A stretch of DNA of 64,000 nucleotides from the NCBI RefSeq assembly GCF_004166885.1, contig NZ_RCYU01000001.1, positions 682,001 to 746,000 of the forward strand. Reading direction: 5' to 3'. This stretch comes from Streptococcus sp. bf_0095 (lineage in GTDB: Bacteria > Bacillota > Bacilli > Lactobacillales > Streptococcaceae). The translations under genes were made by a program, and so were the position numbers. Every line of letters starts with the position of its first letter. Positions within the stretch are counted from its first letter, which is position 1. The notes beneath the pieces are model-generated. The model searched no databases. It had not been told where the DNA came from and was given only the letters and a program-made list of their open reading frames with translations. Positions 43,301 through 53,482 of the stretch are shown piece after piece.

Positions 43301-43338
43301 TTCTAACAATTGTGTTAGAATAACAATGATTGTATGAT
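43301..43338 (+). promoter_or_regulatory. Separate nrdF promoter overlapped by an 8-bp dyad
   Basis: Dyad TTCTAACA-ATTG-TGTTAGAA (43301-43320) overlaps the -35 TTGTGT (43310-43315) of a promoter with a 17-bp spacer and TATGAT (43333-43338). It is unlike the NrdR boxes before nrdH, so another regulator may act here. Confidence 0.55.
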
Positions 43339-43369
43339 TGAATGAATTAGAAAAAGAAAGAGATTTCAA

Positions 43370-44329
43370 ATGGAAACTTACTACAAAGCCATTAACTGGA
43401 ATGCCATCGAGGATGTCATCGATAAATCTACTTGGGAAAAGCTAACCGAACAATTTTGGTTGGATACACGTATTCCTTTGTCAAACGACTTGGACGACTG
43501 GAGAAAGCTTTCTAACAAGGAAAAAGACCTTGTTGGTAAAGTTTTTGGAGGTTTAACCCTTCTCGATACCATGCAGTCTGAAACGGGTGTGCAAGCCCTT
43601 CGTGCGGATATTCGTACTCCTCATGAAGAAGCTGTCTTTAACAACATCCAATTCATGGAATCTGTCCATGCTAAGTCTTACTCTTCTATCTTTTCTACCT
43701 TGAATACCAAGTCAGAAATCGAAGAGATTTTTGAATGGACCAATACCAATCCCTTCCTTCAAAAGAAGGCAGAAATCATCAACGAGATCTACCTCAATGG
43801 GACTCCCCTTGAAAAGAAAGTAGCCAGCGTCTTCCTTGAAACCTTCCTCTTCTACTCTGGTTTCTTCACACCGCTCTACTATCTTGGAAACAACAAGTTG
43901 GCCAACGTGGCTGAAATCATCAAGTTGATCATTCGGGACGAATCTGTCCACGGGACCTATATCGGCTACAAGTTCCAACTCGGTTTCAATGAATTGCCTG
44001 AAGAAGAACAAGAAAAACTCAGAGAGTGGATGTATGACCTGCTCTACACCCTCTATGAAAACGAAGAAGGCTATACAGAGAGCCTCTATGACGGTGTAGG
44101 CTGGACAGAGGAAGTCAAGACCTTCCTTCGCTACAATGCTAACAAAGCCCTCATGAACTTGGGACAAGATCCCCTTTTCCCTGACTCAGCGGATGATGTC
44201 AACCCAATCGTCATGAACGGGATCTCAACCGGTACATCTAACCACGACTTCTTCTCTCAAGTCGGAAATGGTTACCTTCTCGGTGAAGTAGAAGCCATGC
44301 AGGATGACGATTACAACTACGGCCTATAA
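43370..44329 (+). CDS. nrdF: Class Ib ribonucleoside-diphosphate reductase beta subunit
   Basis: 319-aa ferritin-like protein. Metal-ligand segments LDTMQSETG, FMESVHAKSYSSIF and IRDESVHGTYIGYKFQ are visible, with the radical tyrosine expected near the second. Class Ib beta subunits assemble a Mn2-tyrosyl cofactor with the flavoprotein NrdI, which is not in this window. Confidence 0.97.
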   Translation: METYYKAINWNAIEDVIDKSTWEKLTEQFWLDTRIPLSNDLDDWRKLSNKEKDLVGKVFGGLTLLDTMQSETGVQALRADIRTPHEEAVFNNIQFMESVHAKSYSSIFSTLNTKSEIEEIFEWTNTNPFLQKKAEIINEIYLNGTPLEKKVASVFLETFLFYSGFFTPLYYLGNNKLANVAEIIKLIIRDESVHGTYIGYKFQLGFNELPEEEQEKLREWMYDLLYTLYENEEGYTESLYDGVGWTEEVKTFLRYNANKALMNLGQDPLFPDSADDVNPIVMNGISTGTSNHDFFSQVGNGYLLGEVEAMQDDDYNYGL

Positions 44330-44333
44330 GACA

Positions 44334-44362
44334 AAAACCTTTCCAGATGGAAAGGTTTTTTT
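44334..44362 (+). terminator. Terminator after nrdF
   Basis: AAAACCTTTCC-AGAT-GGAAAGGTTTT with a run of seven T. Confidence 0.9.
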
Positions 44363-44415
44363 GTTTTTTCATGCTAAAAATTAGCCTTGCTGCAGAAGAA
44401 ACTATCTCAAATAAA

Positions 44416-44450
44416 CAAATCAGTCCTTTCCAGATTTGGAAAGGGCTGAT
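44416..44450 (-). terminator. Hairpin after the CPBP protease gene
   Basis: A long inverted repeat (44416-44430 with 44435-44450; CAGTCCTTTCC against GGAAAGGGCTG) lies downstream of the minus-strand CPBP gene. The T-run is weak (TTTGTTTATTTG). Confidence 0.6.
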
Positions 44451-44479
44451 TTGGTAGGTATGTTACTCCCCATTCTTCT

Positions 44480-45136
44480 TTATTGAAGTAAGAAGATAAG
44501 GAGAGAAGCGATCAGGTTATTTGCTATATGCAGGGCAATGGCATAACGAATATCTTCCTTAGTCAGATACGCTAAAGCAAAAATTGAACCCATTATAAAG
44601 TAAGTTAGAAATTGCCCTAGACTAGACGGAAGATGGAGAAAAGAAAATAAACTAGAAGAAAGAGCAATATAGAGCAAGGTCTGTCCTAGGGTTTCCTGCT
44701 TTGAAAATAGATACTTGGCCATTAAGCCTCTAGTTATGAATTCTTCAATAATGGGAGCAATAAAAATAATATAGAAAAAAACGAAGGCAGGAAATAACTC
44801 CAAGAAAAACTCAATACTTCTTTGATTATTAGACGATTCACCCGAGACCAAGGCTTGAAGAGCAATAAAGGCAACTAATAATCCAATGGGTAACCATATC
44901 GTGGACGTCAGTTTGGTCTTTTTAACCTCAAGTTTCCAACCCTTTTGGTACCATTTCCATAAACCAAAAATATAGAGAGCAGATACCAAAGCGAATATCA
45001 AGAGAATGAGAAGCTCGGAACCTCCCTCAATGAGAACATTCAAGCAACTAGCAAGAATCCTCGAAAATAAAATAAAATGAGAGAAGACCACCAAGGCATA
45101 CAAACCAACATTTTTCCAGATACTGTTCCCCTTCAT
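44480..45136 (-). CDS. CPBP family intramembrane metalloprotease
   Basis: 218 aa with about six membrane helices and the three Abi/CPBP motifs in order: EEFITRG (E131, E132, R136), FSFLH (H168) and HIANN (H203, N207). Relatives include Rce1-type CAAX proteases and bacteriocin self-immunity proteins; no bacteriocin gene is adjacent. The ATG lies 17 bases after TCCTTTTT reversed, giving an AAAAGGA ribosome site. 45137-45383 holds no gene that I can support. Confidence 0.88.
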   Translation of the reverse strand: MKGNSIWKNVGLYALVVFSHFILFSRILASCLNVLIEGGSELLILLIFALVSALYIFGLWKWYQKGWKLEVKKTKLTSTIWLPIGLLVAFIALQALVSGESSNNQRSIEFFLELFPAFVFFYIIFIAPIIEEFITRGLMAKYLFSKQETLGQTLLYIALSSSLFSFLHLPSSLGQFLTYFIMGSIFALAYLTKEDIRYAIALHIANNLIASLLIFLLQ

Positions 45137-45383
45137 ACAACACTCCTTTTTCCTTTCGATTCCTATTCCAAGTCTATTTTTTAATTCAATTATCTACCTT
45201 TGATTATTTATTATGCTGTCAAACTTAGGATTTTTATGAGGGCCTCGGACTGCGCCTTCAAATCGACAATGGAGCAATATCTAAGACACTTCCTTTTCCT
45301 ATATATTTATTGTAATGTATTTATCAAAAATTACAAGTACTTCTTAAAAAGTTTTTGCAAAGATTTAACAGTTTACCATACAA

Positions 45384-45406
45384 AAAGACCTACCCGAAGG
45401 TAGATC
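45384..45406 (-). terminator. Terminator of alaS
   Basis: AGATCTACC/GGTAGGTCT stem with loop TTCG-type, then TTTTTG on the minus strand. Confidence 0.85.
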
Positions 45407-45415
45407 TCCTCTTTA

Positions 45416-48034
45416 TTACAATTTACCCGCCACGGCATCCAACAATTCTTGGATCTTGGCTTGGTTGCTTCCTCCTGCCATGGCCATGTCTGGTTTTCCA
45501 CCACCACGTCCATCAACGATTGGAGCTAATTCTTTAACCAAGTTACCTGCGTGGATGTCTTTGTTCTTGCTTGCTACGAGAAGATTGACCTTGTCACCGA
45601 TTGCTGCGACCAGAACAAGGACGTCAGAGTAATCTTTTTGTTTCCAGTTATCCGCAAAGGTACGAAGGGCACCTGCATCTGATACAGAAACTTGGCTGGC
45701 AATGTAACGGTGTCCGTTTGCTTCTTGAACATTCTTGAAGACATCGCCTGCTGCCGCTGCTGCTGCTTTTTCCTTCAATTCTGCATTTTCTTTTTGCAAT
45801 TGACGGAGTTGCTCTTGAAGTCCTTCCACCTTATGAGGGACTTCCTTGAGTTGAGGTGCTTTCAAGGTTGCTGCGACTGCTTTCAGAGCATCTTCTTGTT
45901 CACGGTAAGCTTCAAAGGCTTCCTTACCAGTCACTGCCAAGATACGACGAGTTCCTGATCCAATACCTTCTTCTTTAACAATCTTGAAGAGTCCGATTTC
46001 AGAAGTATTGCCTACGTGGGTACCACCACAGAGCTCCACTGAGTAGTCTCCGATAGTGACAACTCGGACTTCCTTACCGTATTTCTCACCAAAGAGGGCC
46101 ATAGCTCCCATTTCTTTAGCGGTGTCAATGTCTGTCTCAACAGTTTCCACTGCGATGGCTTCCCAAATCTTCTCATTGACTTGTTGCTCAATAGCACGCA
46201 ACTCTTCTGGAGTCACAGCTTGGAAGTGAGTGAAGTCAAAACGTAGGAATTCCACTTCATTAAGTGATCCTGCTTGAGTGGCATGGTGGCCAAGGATATT
46301 GTGAAGAGCTGCATGGAGCAAGTGAGTGGCTGTGTGGTTCTTCATGACACGGTGACGACGATTGCTATCGATAGCCAAGGTGTATTCTTGGTTCAAAGCA
46401 AGTGGCGCAAGAACTTCAACAGTATGAAGTGGTTGTCCATTTGGTGCTTTTTGAACATCTGTCACTGTCGCTACGACGTTTCCTGCAGCATCCAAAATTT
46501 GACCATGGTCCGCAACTTGTCCACCCATTTCAGCATAGAATGGAGTTTCTGCAAAGATCAGTGATGCAGTCCCTTCAGAAACAGCTTCTACTTCTGCATT
46601 GTCCGCTACGATAGCCACCAACTTAGAAGACAATTGGCTAGCATTGTAGTTAAAGACACTTTCTACAGTGATGTTTTGAAGGGTTTCGTTTTGCATACCC
46701 ATAGATCCGCCTTTGACAGCAGATGCACGCGCACGCTCTTGTTGTTCCTTCATGGCTACTTCAAAACCTTCACGGTCTACAGTCATACCAGCTTCTTCAG
46801 CGATTTCTTCTGTCAACTCTACTGGGAATCCGTATGTATCATAGAGTTTAAAGACATCTTGACCAGCAATGACAGATTGTCCTTTTTCTTTCAAGTCTGC
46901 TACGATGCCTTGGGCAAAGTGTTGACCTGAGTGAAGGGTACGAGCAAATGACTCTTCTTCGCTCTTGACAATTTTCTCAATAAAGTCACGTTTTTCAAGT
47001 ACTTCTGGGTAGTAGCTTTCCATGATTTTTCCAACAGTTGGAACAAGTTTATAAAGGAAAGGCTCATTGATACCCAATTTTTGACCATGCATAGAGGCAC
47101 GACGAAGGAGACGACGGAGGACATAACCACGACCTTCATTTCCAGGAAGAGCACCATCACCAATCGCGAATGAAAGCGAACGGATGTGGTCAGCGATGAC
47201 CTTAAAGCTCATGTTGTCGCCATCTTGGTCGTAAACCTTACCAGATAATTTCTCAACTTCACGGATGATAGGCATGAAGAGGTCAGTTTCAAAGTTTGTC
47301 TTAGCCCCTTGGATAACCGCCACCAAACGCTCCAAACCAGCGCCCGTATCAATGTTCTTGTGTGGCAATTCCTTGTACTCGCTACGAGGAACAGCGGGGT
47401 CCGCGTTAAATTGTGACAAGACAATGTTCCAGATTTCGATGTAACGGTCGTTTTCGATATCTTCTGCAAGAAGGCGAATACCGATGTTTTCTGGGTCAAA
47501 TGCTTCTCCACGGTCAAAGAAGATTTCTGTATCTGGTCCAGAAGGTCCAGCACCGATTTCCCAGAAGTTGTCTTCGATTGGGATCAAGTGACTTGGGTCC
47601 ACGCCCACTTCGATCCAGCGGTTGTATGAATCTGTATCAGCTGGATAGTAGGTCATGTAGAGTTTGTCTTTAGGGAAGTCAAACCACTCCGGACTTGTCA
47701 AGAGTTCATAAGCCCAGGTAATGGCTTCGTCACGGAAGTAATCCCCGATGGAGAAGTTCCCCAGCATTTCAAACATAGTATGGTGACGAGCAGTCTTCCC
47801 TACGTTTTCGATATCGTTGGTACGGATGGCTTTTTGCGCATTGGTAATCCGTGGGTTTTCAGGGATGATAGTCCCATCAAAGTATTTTTTAAGGGTTGCG
47901 ACCCCTGAGTTGATCCACAATAGGGTTGGATCGTTTACTGGAACCAAGCTAACAGATGGTTCTACTGAGTGACCTTTGGTCGCCCAGAAATCAAGCCACA
48001 TTTGGCGGACTTGTGCACTAGATAATTGTTTCAT
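45416..48034 (-). CDS. alaS: Alanyl-tRNA synthetase
   Basis: 872 aa, full length. Class II catalytic domain ([14 protein letters not shown]), editing domain with zinc ligands in [11 protein letters not shown] and [13 protein letters not shown], and C-terminal oligomerisation/C-Ala domain ending with the glycine-rich [12 protein letters not shown]. It lies 36 bp after the Tubby-like gene and downstream of an alanine T-box. Confidence 0.98.
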   Translation of the reverse strand: MKQLSSAQVRQMWLDFWATKGHSVEPSVSLVPVNDPTLLWINSGVATLKKYFDGTIIPENPRITNAQKAIRTNDIENVGKTARHHTMFEMLGNFSIGDYFRDEAITWAYELLTSPEWFDFPKDKLYMTYYPADTDSYNRWIEVGVDPSHLIPIEDNFWEIGAGPSGPDTEIFFDRGEAFDPENIGIRLLAEDIENDRYIEIWNIVLSQFNADPAVPRSEYKELPHKNIDTGAGLERLVAVIQGAKTNFETDLFMPIIREVEKLSGKVYDQDGDNMSFKVIADHIRSLSFAIGDGALPGNEGRGYVLRRLLRRASMHGQKLGINEPFLYKLVPTVGKIMESYYPEVLEKRDFIEKIVKSEEESFARTLHSGQHFAQGIVADLKEKGQSVIAGQDVFKLYDTYGFPVELTEEIAEEAGMTVDREGFEVAMKEQQERARASAVKGGSMGMQNETLQNITVESVFNYNASQLSSKLVAIVADNAEVEAVSEGTASLIFAETPFYAEMGGQVADHGQILDAAGNVVATVTDVQKAPNGQPLHTVEVLAPLALNQEYTLAIDSNRRHRVMKNHTATHLLHAALHNILGHHATQAGSLNEVEFLRFDFTHFQAVTPEELRAIEQQVNEKIWEAIAVETVETDIDTAKEMGAMALFGEKYGKEVRVVTIGDYSVELCGGTHVGNTSEIGLFKIVKEEGIGSGTRRILAVTGKEAFEAYREQEDALKAVAATLKAPQLKEVPHKVEGLQEQLRQLQKENAELKEKAAAAAAGDVFKNVQEANGHRYIASQVSVSDAGALRTFADNWKQKDYSDVLVLVAAIGDKVNLLVASKNKDIHAGNLVKELAPIVDGRGGGKPDMAMAGGSNQAKIQELLDAVAGKL

Positions 48035-48070
48035 GTTTTCTCCTCTATTTATTGTTTTCTATTGATTGGC

Positions 48071-48553
48071 TTAGGAGCCATTTTCCATCATTTCTACATA
48101 GTCAATGGCAAGACACAAGGAAATCACCAGATTGGCATATTCCTCTTCATAGACGGATACCTGATAAGTCGACGTCAAGGTAAAGACTTGCTTGCTAATC
48201 TCTGCAACCAGCTGGTCGCGATCATCCAATAACTTGAAATCCAAATCCCAGATATTGCCTTCGATGCGTAGTCCTAGGTTAGAAATGTCATATTTATCAC
48301 GGAGTAAGGTCAGTTTTTTACGGATGAAAAAACTGGAGCCATCTGCCAATTCTACAGTGAATTGGGGTAAGAGGCTAAAAGGCTTCTTCGTGATATGGCT
48401 GACCTTCTGGCCTTCCACATCAAATACCGTAAAGGTCTTGGGAATTTTCAAAAATGAACCTTCTACCTGGTATTCTACCATTCCCAGATCATTTTTGATG
48501 TCAAAGCGTTCCCCTCCAAGTCGAAACTTTTGTTTCACCAGATACGTTTTCAT
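48071..48553 (-). CDS. LURP-one-related/YxjI (Tubby C2-like) protein
   Basis: 160 aa without signal peptide or membrane helix. The pattern of paired beta strands (YLVKQKFRLGGERFDIKNDLG ... HITKKPFSLLPQFTVEL ... VAEISKQVFTLTSTYQVSV) is that of LURP-one-related/scramblase-like proteins. Function in bacteria is unclear. It stands between the alanine T-box and alaS, so its expression is expected to follow the charging of tRNA-Ala. Confidence 0.78.
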   Translation of the reverse strand: MKTYLVKQKFRLGGERFDIKNDLGMVEYQVEGSFLKIPKTFTVFDVEGQKVSHITKKPFSLLPQFTVELADGSSFFIRKKLTLLRDKYDISNLGLRIEGNIWDLDFKLLDDRDQLVAEISKQVFTLTSTYQVSVYEEEYANLVISLCLAIDYVEMMENGS

Positions 48554-48616
48554 CAGTTTCCTCCTGCAAATCCATATGAAAACCTTTCTCTTATTAGAAA
48601 GGGTCTCCGGTAGAAA

Positions 48617-48800
48617 TGCTGAAAAAAAGACAAGCTCACTAACGAAGGGCGAAAAACCGCGGTACCACCTTCATTCAATGAACTTGTCATTCTTCATTCG
48701 ATTATGTAATTGTTCTATTGAGTAGCAAAATCATTCCTCTTCCATGGCTCGCACCCCCGCCACTTCTCTGAATCTGATTCTAAATGATTTATTCTCAACT
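48617..48800 (-). ncRNA. T-box riboswitch, alanine-specific
   Basis: On the minus strand the T-box core AAGGTGGTACCGCGG occupies 48657-48671. The UGGU bulge fits a tRNA with discriminator A, as in tRNA-Ala. Stem I closes with AAATCATTT/GAATGATTT, and the following specifier loop shows GCU (48724-48726), an alanine codon. The terminator pairs GACAAGTTCA with TGAGCTTGTC and ends in TTTTTTT (48622-48628). Uncharged tRNA-Ala should favour read-through into the Tubby-like gene and alaS. Confidence 0.93.
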
Positions 48801-48805
48801 ATCTC

Positions 48806-48834
48806 ATTATACAGATAAATACAATGCTCGTCAA
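48806..48834 (-). promoter_or_regulatory. Promoter of the T-box transcript
   Basis: TTGACG (48829-48834), 17-bp spacer, TATAAT (48806-48811) on the minus strand, immediately after the prsA stop codon. No separate prsA terminator fits in the space. Confidence 0.88.
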
Positions 48835-48843
48835 CTAATATCC

Positions 48844-49785
48844 TTATTTAGAAGATGAGCTATCTTCTGTTGTTGCACCAATATTTTGCATGTATTGGTT
48901 GAAGGTTGCCTTGAAGGCATCATCTTTGACCTTGATATTGGCATTTGTCATTGCTTTGGCAATGATGCTACGGATAAAGTTGGCATCATTTTTACGTTCT
49001 GCCGTCAGAATTTCTTTCAAGCGTTTTTCGTATTTCTTCCAGTCAGATCCTTTTTCTTCCTTCTTAGTTACTTTAACGATATAGTAGGCACCAGCGCTTT
49101 TTTGACTAGCAGGATCAATAACGACATCTGAAATACCATTTACATCAAGCTTAGATGCTGCTTCCTTAACACGGGTTGGAACAGTTGTTGTTCCAGAGTC
49201 AAATTTGATTTCTCCACCCTTTTCTTTGGTGCTAGCATCTGTAGAATTTTCTTTGGCAATTTGTGCAAAGTCAGCGCCTTCAGCTTTTACACTTGCAAGA
49301 ACTTCATTCGCTTTTTCTTCTGAATCCAATTTTATCACATTTGCAGTGATTTCTGGTGTATAGCTTTCAAAGGCTTTTTTATAAGCTTCGTCTGTCAACT
49401 CTTTTGAAATAGCTTGGTCAACCGCATACTCTAACAAAAGGTTACTACGGATTTGTTGTTTGTTGGTTTCTTCTGTCAACCCTTGTTGAGTGAGGTAGCT
49501 ATTGAAGGCTTCACCCAATTGTTTTTTCTGCTCATCAACTTTTTTCTCAACATCTTTGTCTGAGACTTTTGAGCCGTATTCTTTTTCAAAGACTTTATTA
49601 ATGGTCATTTGGAACAGGTATTGTTGTGCACCTTGGTTGTGTTTGATTTCATCATAGAAATCACCAACAGTGATCGTGTCACCCTTCATAGTGACGATAT
49701 CCTTGTCACTACCTCCTTTTGCACAGGCTGCTAGCGTTACAACTGATAAAAGGGTAACTGCTCCAGCTACAAATTTTTTCTTCAT
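48844..49785 (-). CDS. prsA: Foldase PrsA, lipoprotein peptidyl-prolyl isomerase
   Basis: 313 aa with lipobox LAAC (SVVTLAACAKGG), a flanking helical chaperone region and a central PpiC/parvulin domain (ITANVIKLDSEEKANEVLAS, FDSGTTTVPTRV). It folds exported proteins at the membrane surface. An ATGGAGAAA site precedes the ATG. Neighbouring order coiA-pepF-methyltransferase-prsA is conserved in streptococci. Confidence 0.95.
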   Translation of the reverse strand: MKKKFVAGAVTLLSVVTLAACAKGGSDKDIVTMKGDTITVGDFYDEIKHNQGAQQYLFQMTINKVFEKEYGSKVSDKDVEKKVDEQKKQLGEAFNSYLTQQGLTEETNKQQIRSNLLLEYAVDQAISKELTDEAYKKAFESYTPEITANVIKLDSEEKANEVLASVKAEGADFAQIAKENSTDASTKEKGGEIKFDSGTTTVPTRVKEAASKLDVNGISDVVIDPASQKSAGAYYIVKVTKKEEKGSDWKKYEKRLKEILTAERKNDANFIRSIIAKAMTNANIKVKDDAFKATFNQYMQNIGATTEDSSSSK

Positions 49786-49862
49786 GTTTATTTCTCCATT
49801 CTAAAATTCACTGCTTCTATTTTACCACAAATTCAAAAGGATAACTTAAATAAGACTAAAAG

Positions 49863-50576
49863 CTACTCTTCTGTCGGCAAGGAAATTTCTTCCTCGTTTT
49901 TACGGATCATGAGAATGCCATCACCGAGCGGAATCAGACTAGCCGTCAAGCCAGGATGGTCCAAAGTGGCGTCAAAGAGACGTTGCAAGCCTCGATAGAT
50001 GGTGCGCTGTCCACGACGGACTTCCATAATATCACGTGCTACATCTCCCCCTTGGAAGATATCGTCTAAAATCACCACTCCCCCAACTTCCAACCGTTTG
50101 AGAACTTCTGGAAGAAAGACGATGTACTTGGACTTAGCCGAATCCATAAAAATCAAGTCAAAGCGTTGCTCGATATGTTCTAGCAGGTCCACCGCATCCC
50201 CTTCTAAGAGGGTGATTTGGTTGCGCTGGTCAAAACGAGCAAAGTTTTCCTTGGCAAAACCAATCATTTCCTCGTTGCGATCAATGGTTGTAATCCTTGC
50301 ATCAGGCACTTGCTCTGCCATCAAGAGGGCCGAAAAGCCGATCGCCGTCCCAATTTCTAAGATCGACTTGGGTTGCATGGTCTGCAAAAAGAGACGAAAG
50401 AAAGCGACCGTTTCATGAGGGATGATGGGAATATTTTCCCGCCGAGCAAATTCTTCTAGCTCTTTTAAAGCATCCGTTACCGGCGCTTGGCGCTCCCGCA
50501 TGAAGGAGACAATTTCTTCCTTGACAACTGGGCGGCGCATATTGTGGTTGGCATTTTTACTGTAAGACTCTACCAT
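49863..50576 (-). CDS. SAM-dependent O-methyltransferase, TrmR/YrrM-like
   Basis: 237-aa class I methyltransferase with motif I ILEIGTAIGFSALLMA, motif II TTIDRNEEM and the family segment FDLIFMDSAKSKY followed by VVILDDIFQGG. Members include Bacillus TrmR, which methylates 5-hydroxyuridine in tRNA; the exact substrate here is inferred. The ATG follows the pepF stop by one base. A second start twelve codons in (MRRPVV) is possible. Confidence 0.88.
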   Translation of the reverse strand: MVESYSKNANHNMRRPVVKEEIVSFMRERQAPVTDALKELEEFARRENIPIIPHETVAFFRLFLQTMQPKSILEIGTAIGFSALLMAEQVPDARITTIDRNEEMIGFAKENFARFDQRNQITLLEGDAVDLLEHIEQRFDLIFMDSAKSKYIVFLPEVLKRLEVGGVVILDDIFQGGDVARDIMEVRRGQRTIYRGLQRLFDATLDHPGLTASLIPLGDGILMIRKNEEEISLPTEE

Positions 50577-50577
50577 C

Positions 50578-52380
50578 TTAGGCCAATCCTAATTTTTCAA
50601 CGAGAGCCTCAAATTCATTAAGACGACGTTCAAAGACTTCAAAGGCAGCATTGAGGTAGTCTTCTTTTTCCATATCAACACCCGCCTTGCGGATCACGTT
50701 GAGTGGGTAATCCGAATTTCCGGCCTTCAAATACTCTAGGTATTTGTCCTTATCTTCTTGTGTTCCATGAACGATTTTCTCAGCCAAGGCAGAAGCTGCT
50801 GCAAAACCGGTTGAATATTGGAAAACATAGTAGTTATAGTAGAAATGAGGAATACGAGCCCATTCGTATTGGATTTCTGGATTGTCTTCTTTAGAAAGAC
50901 CATAGTATTTCTCATTCAAGTCCGCATACAGTTCATTTAAGAATTCGCTGGTCAAGACTTGTCCTTCTTGGTCGGCCTTGTGAATCGCATGTTCAAACTC
51001 AGCAAACTGGGTTTGACGGAAGACCGTACCACGGAAACCATCCAAGAAGTGGTTGAGAATAGCAAAACGGGTTTCATCATCTTCTACTTCTGCCAACAAT
51101 TGCTCAGTCAAGATATTTTCATTGGTTGTGGAAGCAATCTCAGCAAGGAAGATAGAATAATCCCCATAGACATAAGGCTGAGTCTCACGAGTATAGCTAG
51201 AGTGCATACTGTGGCCTGTCTCATGCACCAAGGTGAAGAGATTGTCCAGTGTATCTTGCCAGTTCAACAACATAAAGGCATTGGTATCGTATGAACCACC
51301 TGAATAAGCCCCTGAGCGTTTCCCTTGGTTGACATGCACGTCGATCCAACGTTCGGTGAAGGCGCGCTTCACGCGGGATAGGTAGTCATCTCCAAGCACC
51401 GCCAAAGCCTGCTCAGACTTAGCAAGGGCTTCTTCGTAAGTGAACTTGTAGTCAGTAGAAGACAATGGCGTGTAGACATCATACATCTTCAAATCTTCAA
51501 TTCCCAAGATTTTTGAGCGCAACTTCACGTAGCGTTGCAAGAGTGGCAAATGCTTGTTCACCGCTTCTACCAAACTGTCATAGACGCTCTCTGGGATAAA
51601 GTTAGCAGAAAGAGCTGCTTCACGCGCGCTTGAGAATTTGCGAACCTTAGCATTGTAATTGTGGACCTTGACGTTGGTCTGAAGGGTCTTGGCATAAGTA
51701 TGTTGGTACTGTTCGTAGACACCATACAAGGCTTGGTAAGCTTCCTTACGGACTTGGCGATCCTTCGACTCTACCAAAGAGATATAGTTTCCATGGCTCA
51801 ACTGTACTTCTTGGCCTTGGTCATCTTTCACCATTGGGAAGACGATGTCGGCATTGTCCAGAATCTCAAAGGTTTCACCCGCAGCAGCAAAGATTTCACC
51901 CGCTCCTGCTAGCAATTCTTCTTCTTTTTGAGAAAGAACGTGCTCTTTGGTTTTGAGCAATTTGTCAAAGTAATGAGCATAAGCTTCTAAGGCAGGGACT
52001 TTTTTCAAGAAGTTGGCATATTGCTCTTCGGTGATCTCCATAAATTCTGGTTCGTAGAAGGCAAAAGTCTCCCCTAAAAGGCTGTAAAGGGACATGGCTT
52101 TTGATTGGAATTCTTGGTATTTGGCTACGCGCGTATCCTGATCATTCTTCATATGGGCGTAGACATAGACCTTCTCCAAACGACGGCTCAAGTCCAAATA
52201 AACTTCTGTTGTTTCTAATAGGTTGGCTGGAGAAGACAATAAAGAGCCTGCAAAATGGGCAGCATCTTTAATCGCTGCAGCTAAAGCAGTTGCTTCTTCT
52301 TCCCAAGCTTGGTCTGTCGCAAAAATGGTTGACAAATCCCATTGGTATTTTTCATCAATTTCATTTCGTTGTTTTACCAT
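50578..52380 (-). CDS. pepF: Oligoendopeptidase F (M3 family)
   Basis: 600 aa with the zinc motif HETGH (H386 and H390) and the M3 context [20 protein letters not shown], followed by the third ligand region in [11 protein letters not shown]. Cytoplasmic zinc peptidase that trims oligopeptides; called PepB in some streptococci. TTGGAGGA lies before the ATG. Confidence 0.96.
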   Translation of the reverse strand: MVKQRNEIDEKYQWDLSTIFATDQAWEEEATALAAAIKDAAHFAGSLLSSPANLLETTEVYLDLSRRLEKVYVYAHMKNDQDTRVAKYQEFQSKAMSLYSLLGETFAFYEPEFMEITEEQYANFLKKVPALEAYAHYFDKLLKTKEHVLSQKEEELLAGAGEIFAAAGETFEILDNADIVFPMVKDDQGQEVQLSHGNYISLVESKDRQVRKEAYQALYGVYEQYQHTYAKTLQTNVKVHNYNAKVRKFSSAREAALSANFIPESVYDSLVEAVNKHLPLLQRYVKLRSKILGIEDLKMYDVYTPLSSTDYKFTYEEALAKSEQALAVLGDDYLSRVKRAFTERWIDVHVNQGKRSGAYSGGSYDTNAFMLLNWQDTLDNLFTLVHETGHSMHSSYTRETQPYVYGDYSIFLAEIASTTNENILTEQLLAEVEDDETRFAILNHFLDGFRGTVFRQTQFAEFEHAIHKADQEGQVLTSEFLNELYADLNEKYYGLSKEDNPEIQYEWARIPHFYYNYYVFQYSTGFAAASALAEKIVHGTQEDKDKYLEYLKAGNSDYPLNVIRKAGVDMEKEDYLNAAFEVFERRLNEFEALVEKLGLA

Positions 52381-52450
52381 TACAAAAATCCTCCAATGTT
52401 TCTATTTTAACACATATATTACCATTTGGGGGTATTTGATTCACGGAAAT

Positions 52451-53401
52451 TTAAGCTTTCCCATTCTGATAAAAACGAGGGGAATAAAGAGTCTGCGTCG
52501 CTTTCATTCCAGTTGAACGATAGTAGGTCATAAAGTCCTGGTAATAGCTTCGCCAATCTCCCCTAATCTGGATAAAATGGGAAGACTTCAGTGGCCGACA
52601 AAGGGGATAAAAGGCTTCCAAGTCCAACTCCAGAAGATGCTTTCCTTTCAGATAGACTTGTTCCTGAAGGGCCATCCATTTAGGATGGCGGTAATACAGC
52701 TGTTGACGAAGATAGTCCTTAAACTGTCTGTCTAGAGGGACTGTCATTTGTTGCAAGTTTTGTTGGGCATAAGGGGTCCGCAAAACTTCTAACAGATTCC
52801 CTCCATAAAAAGGAAAATGTTGAGTCCGATAATGAAGACGCCCTCGTAAGTCTTGATGAATGAGATAGTGGAGTCGAACTTCCTGCTTCTCAAGGTCCAA
52901 CTCCCAGAGATGAAAGCCTCTATTTTGACTAAAATAGACAAAACCTTCTTGCAGAGCTGATAGACTTTTCTTGAGCCATAAGTTCTTCCCTAACAACCAA
53001 TAGACCTGATAGCCATGCTTGTGATAGGCATCGCTCCGTTCTTTTAAACGCTCCATAGACAAGGAACTACATTGCACTTCTAAGGCAATCTTTTGATCCG
53101 GAAAGAGAACATCCGCAATCTGTTGGAAAGCCTGCAGAGGACTTTCTACTTCAGCTTGGGTGTTTTGCTTGGCCCATTGATAAATCCCCAATTTTAATTC
53201 TAGATGTTCGGGACTCTCCGTCTCATGATGAAAGGGACAAGCCTCTAGGCTAACGTGAGCAAAATGAGGACGTATCACAGGTCCTCTCTTTAAGCGGACT
53301 TCCTTTCCACACAGGAGACAGAAAAAAGGGCCCTCCTTTTTCATCGGGATCTTCTCCAAACAATTCCAACGCTGCTGTTTTGCATCTTTCGCAATAAACA
53401 T
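52451..53401 (-). CDS. coiA: Competence protein CoiA
   Basis: 316 aa. N-terminal zinc-finger-like segment CLLCGKEVRLKRGPVIRPHF followed by the nuclease-like core with IALEVQCSSLSMERLKER. CoiA helps RecA-dependent recombination of incoming DNA during transformation. GGAGGTG lies before the ATG. It has a late competence box 20 bp upstream. Confidence 0.95.
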   Translation of the reverse strand: MFIAKDAKQQRWNCLEKIPMKKEGPFFCLLCGKEVRLKRGPVIRPHFAHVSLEACPFHHETESPEHLELKLGIYQWAKQNTQAEVESPLQAFQQIADVLFPDQKIALEVQCSSLSMERLKERSDAYHKHGYQVYWLLGKNLWLKKSLSALQEGFVYFSQNRGFHLWELDLEKQEVRLHYLIHQDLRGRLHYRTQHFPFYGGNLLEVLRTPYAQQNLQQMTVPLDRQFKDYLRQQLYYRHPKWMALQEQVYLKGKHLLELDLEAFYPLCRPLKSSHFIQIRGDWRSYYQDFMTYYRSTGMKATQTLYSPRFYQNGKA

Positions 53402-53421
53402 GTCATCACCTCCACTTATAT

Positions 53422-53429
53422 AATTCGTA
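53422..53429 (-). promoter_or_regulatory. Com-box (cin-box) for ComX/SigX before coiA
   Basis: TACGAATT on the minus strand differs by one base from the streptococcal com-box TACGAATA and sits 20 bp before the coiA ATG, inside TTACGAATTATAT. This marks coiA as a late competence gene. Confidence 0.78.
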
Positions 53430-53461
53430 ACCGAAGACGCTTATACAGTAGAGAAAGAAAA

Positions 53462-53482
53462 AAAGGAGCCAAGCTCCTTGTT
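53462..53482 (-). terminator. Left terminator hairpin of structured element copy 1
   Basis: AAGGAGC-CAA-GCTCCTT hairpin followed on the minus strand by seven T. It is the effective terminator for minus-strand transcripts that reach this point, just before the coiA promoter. The same 21 bases recur at 53732-53752. Confidence 0.8.

Noticed and set aside
43712..44167. 151-aa frame antisense to nrdF
   Set aside because: A shadow of a well-supported gene; no ribosome site or family match.
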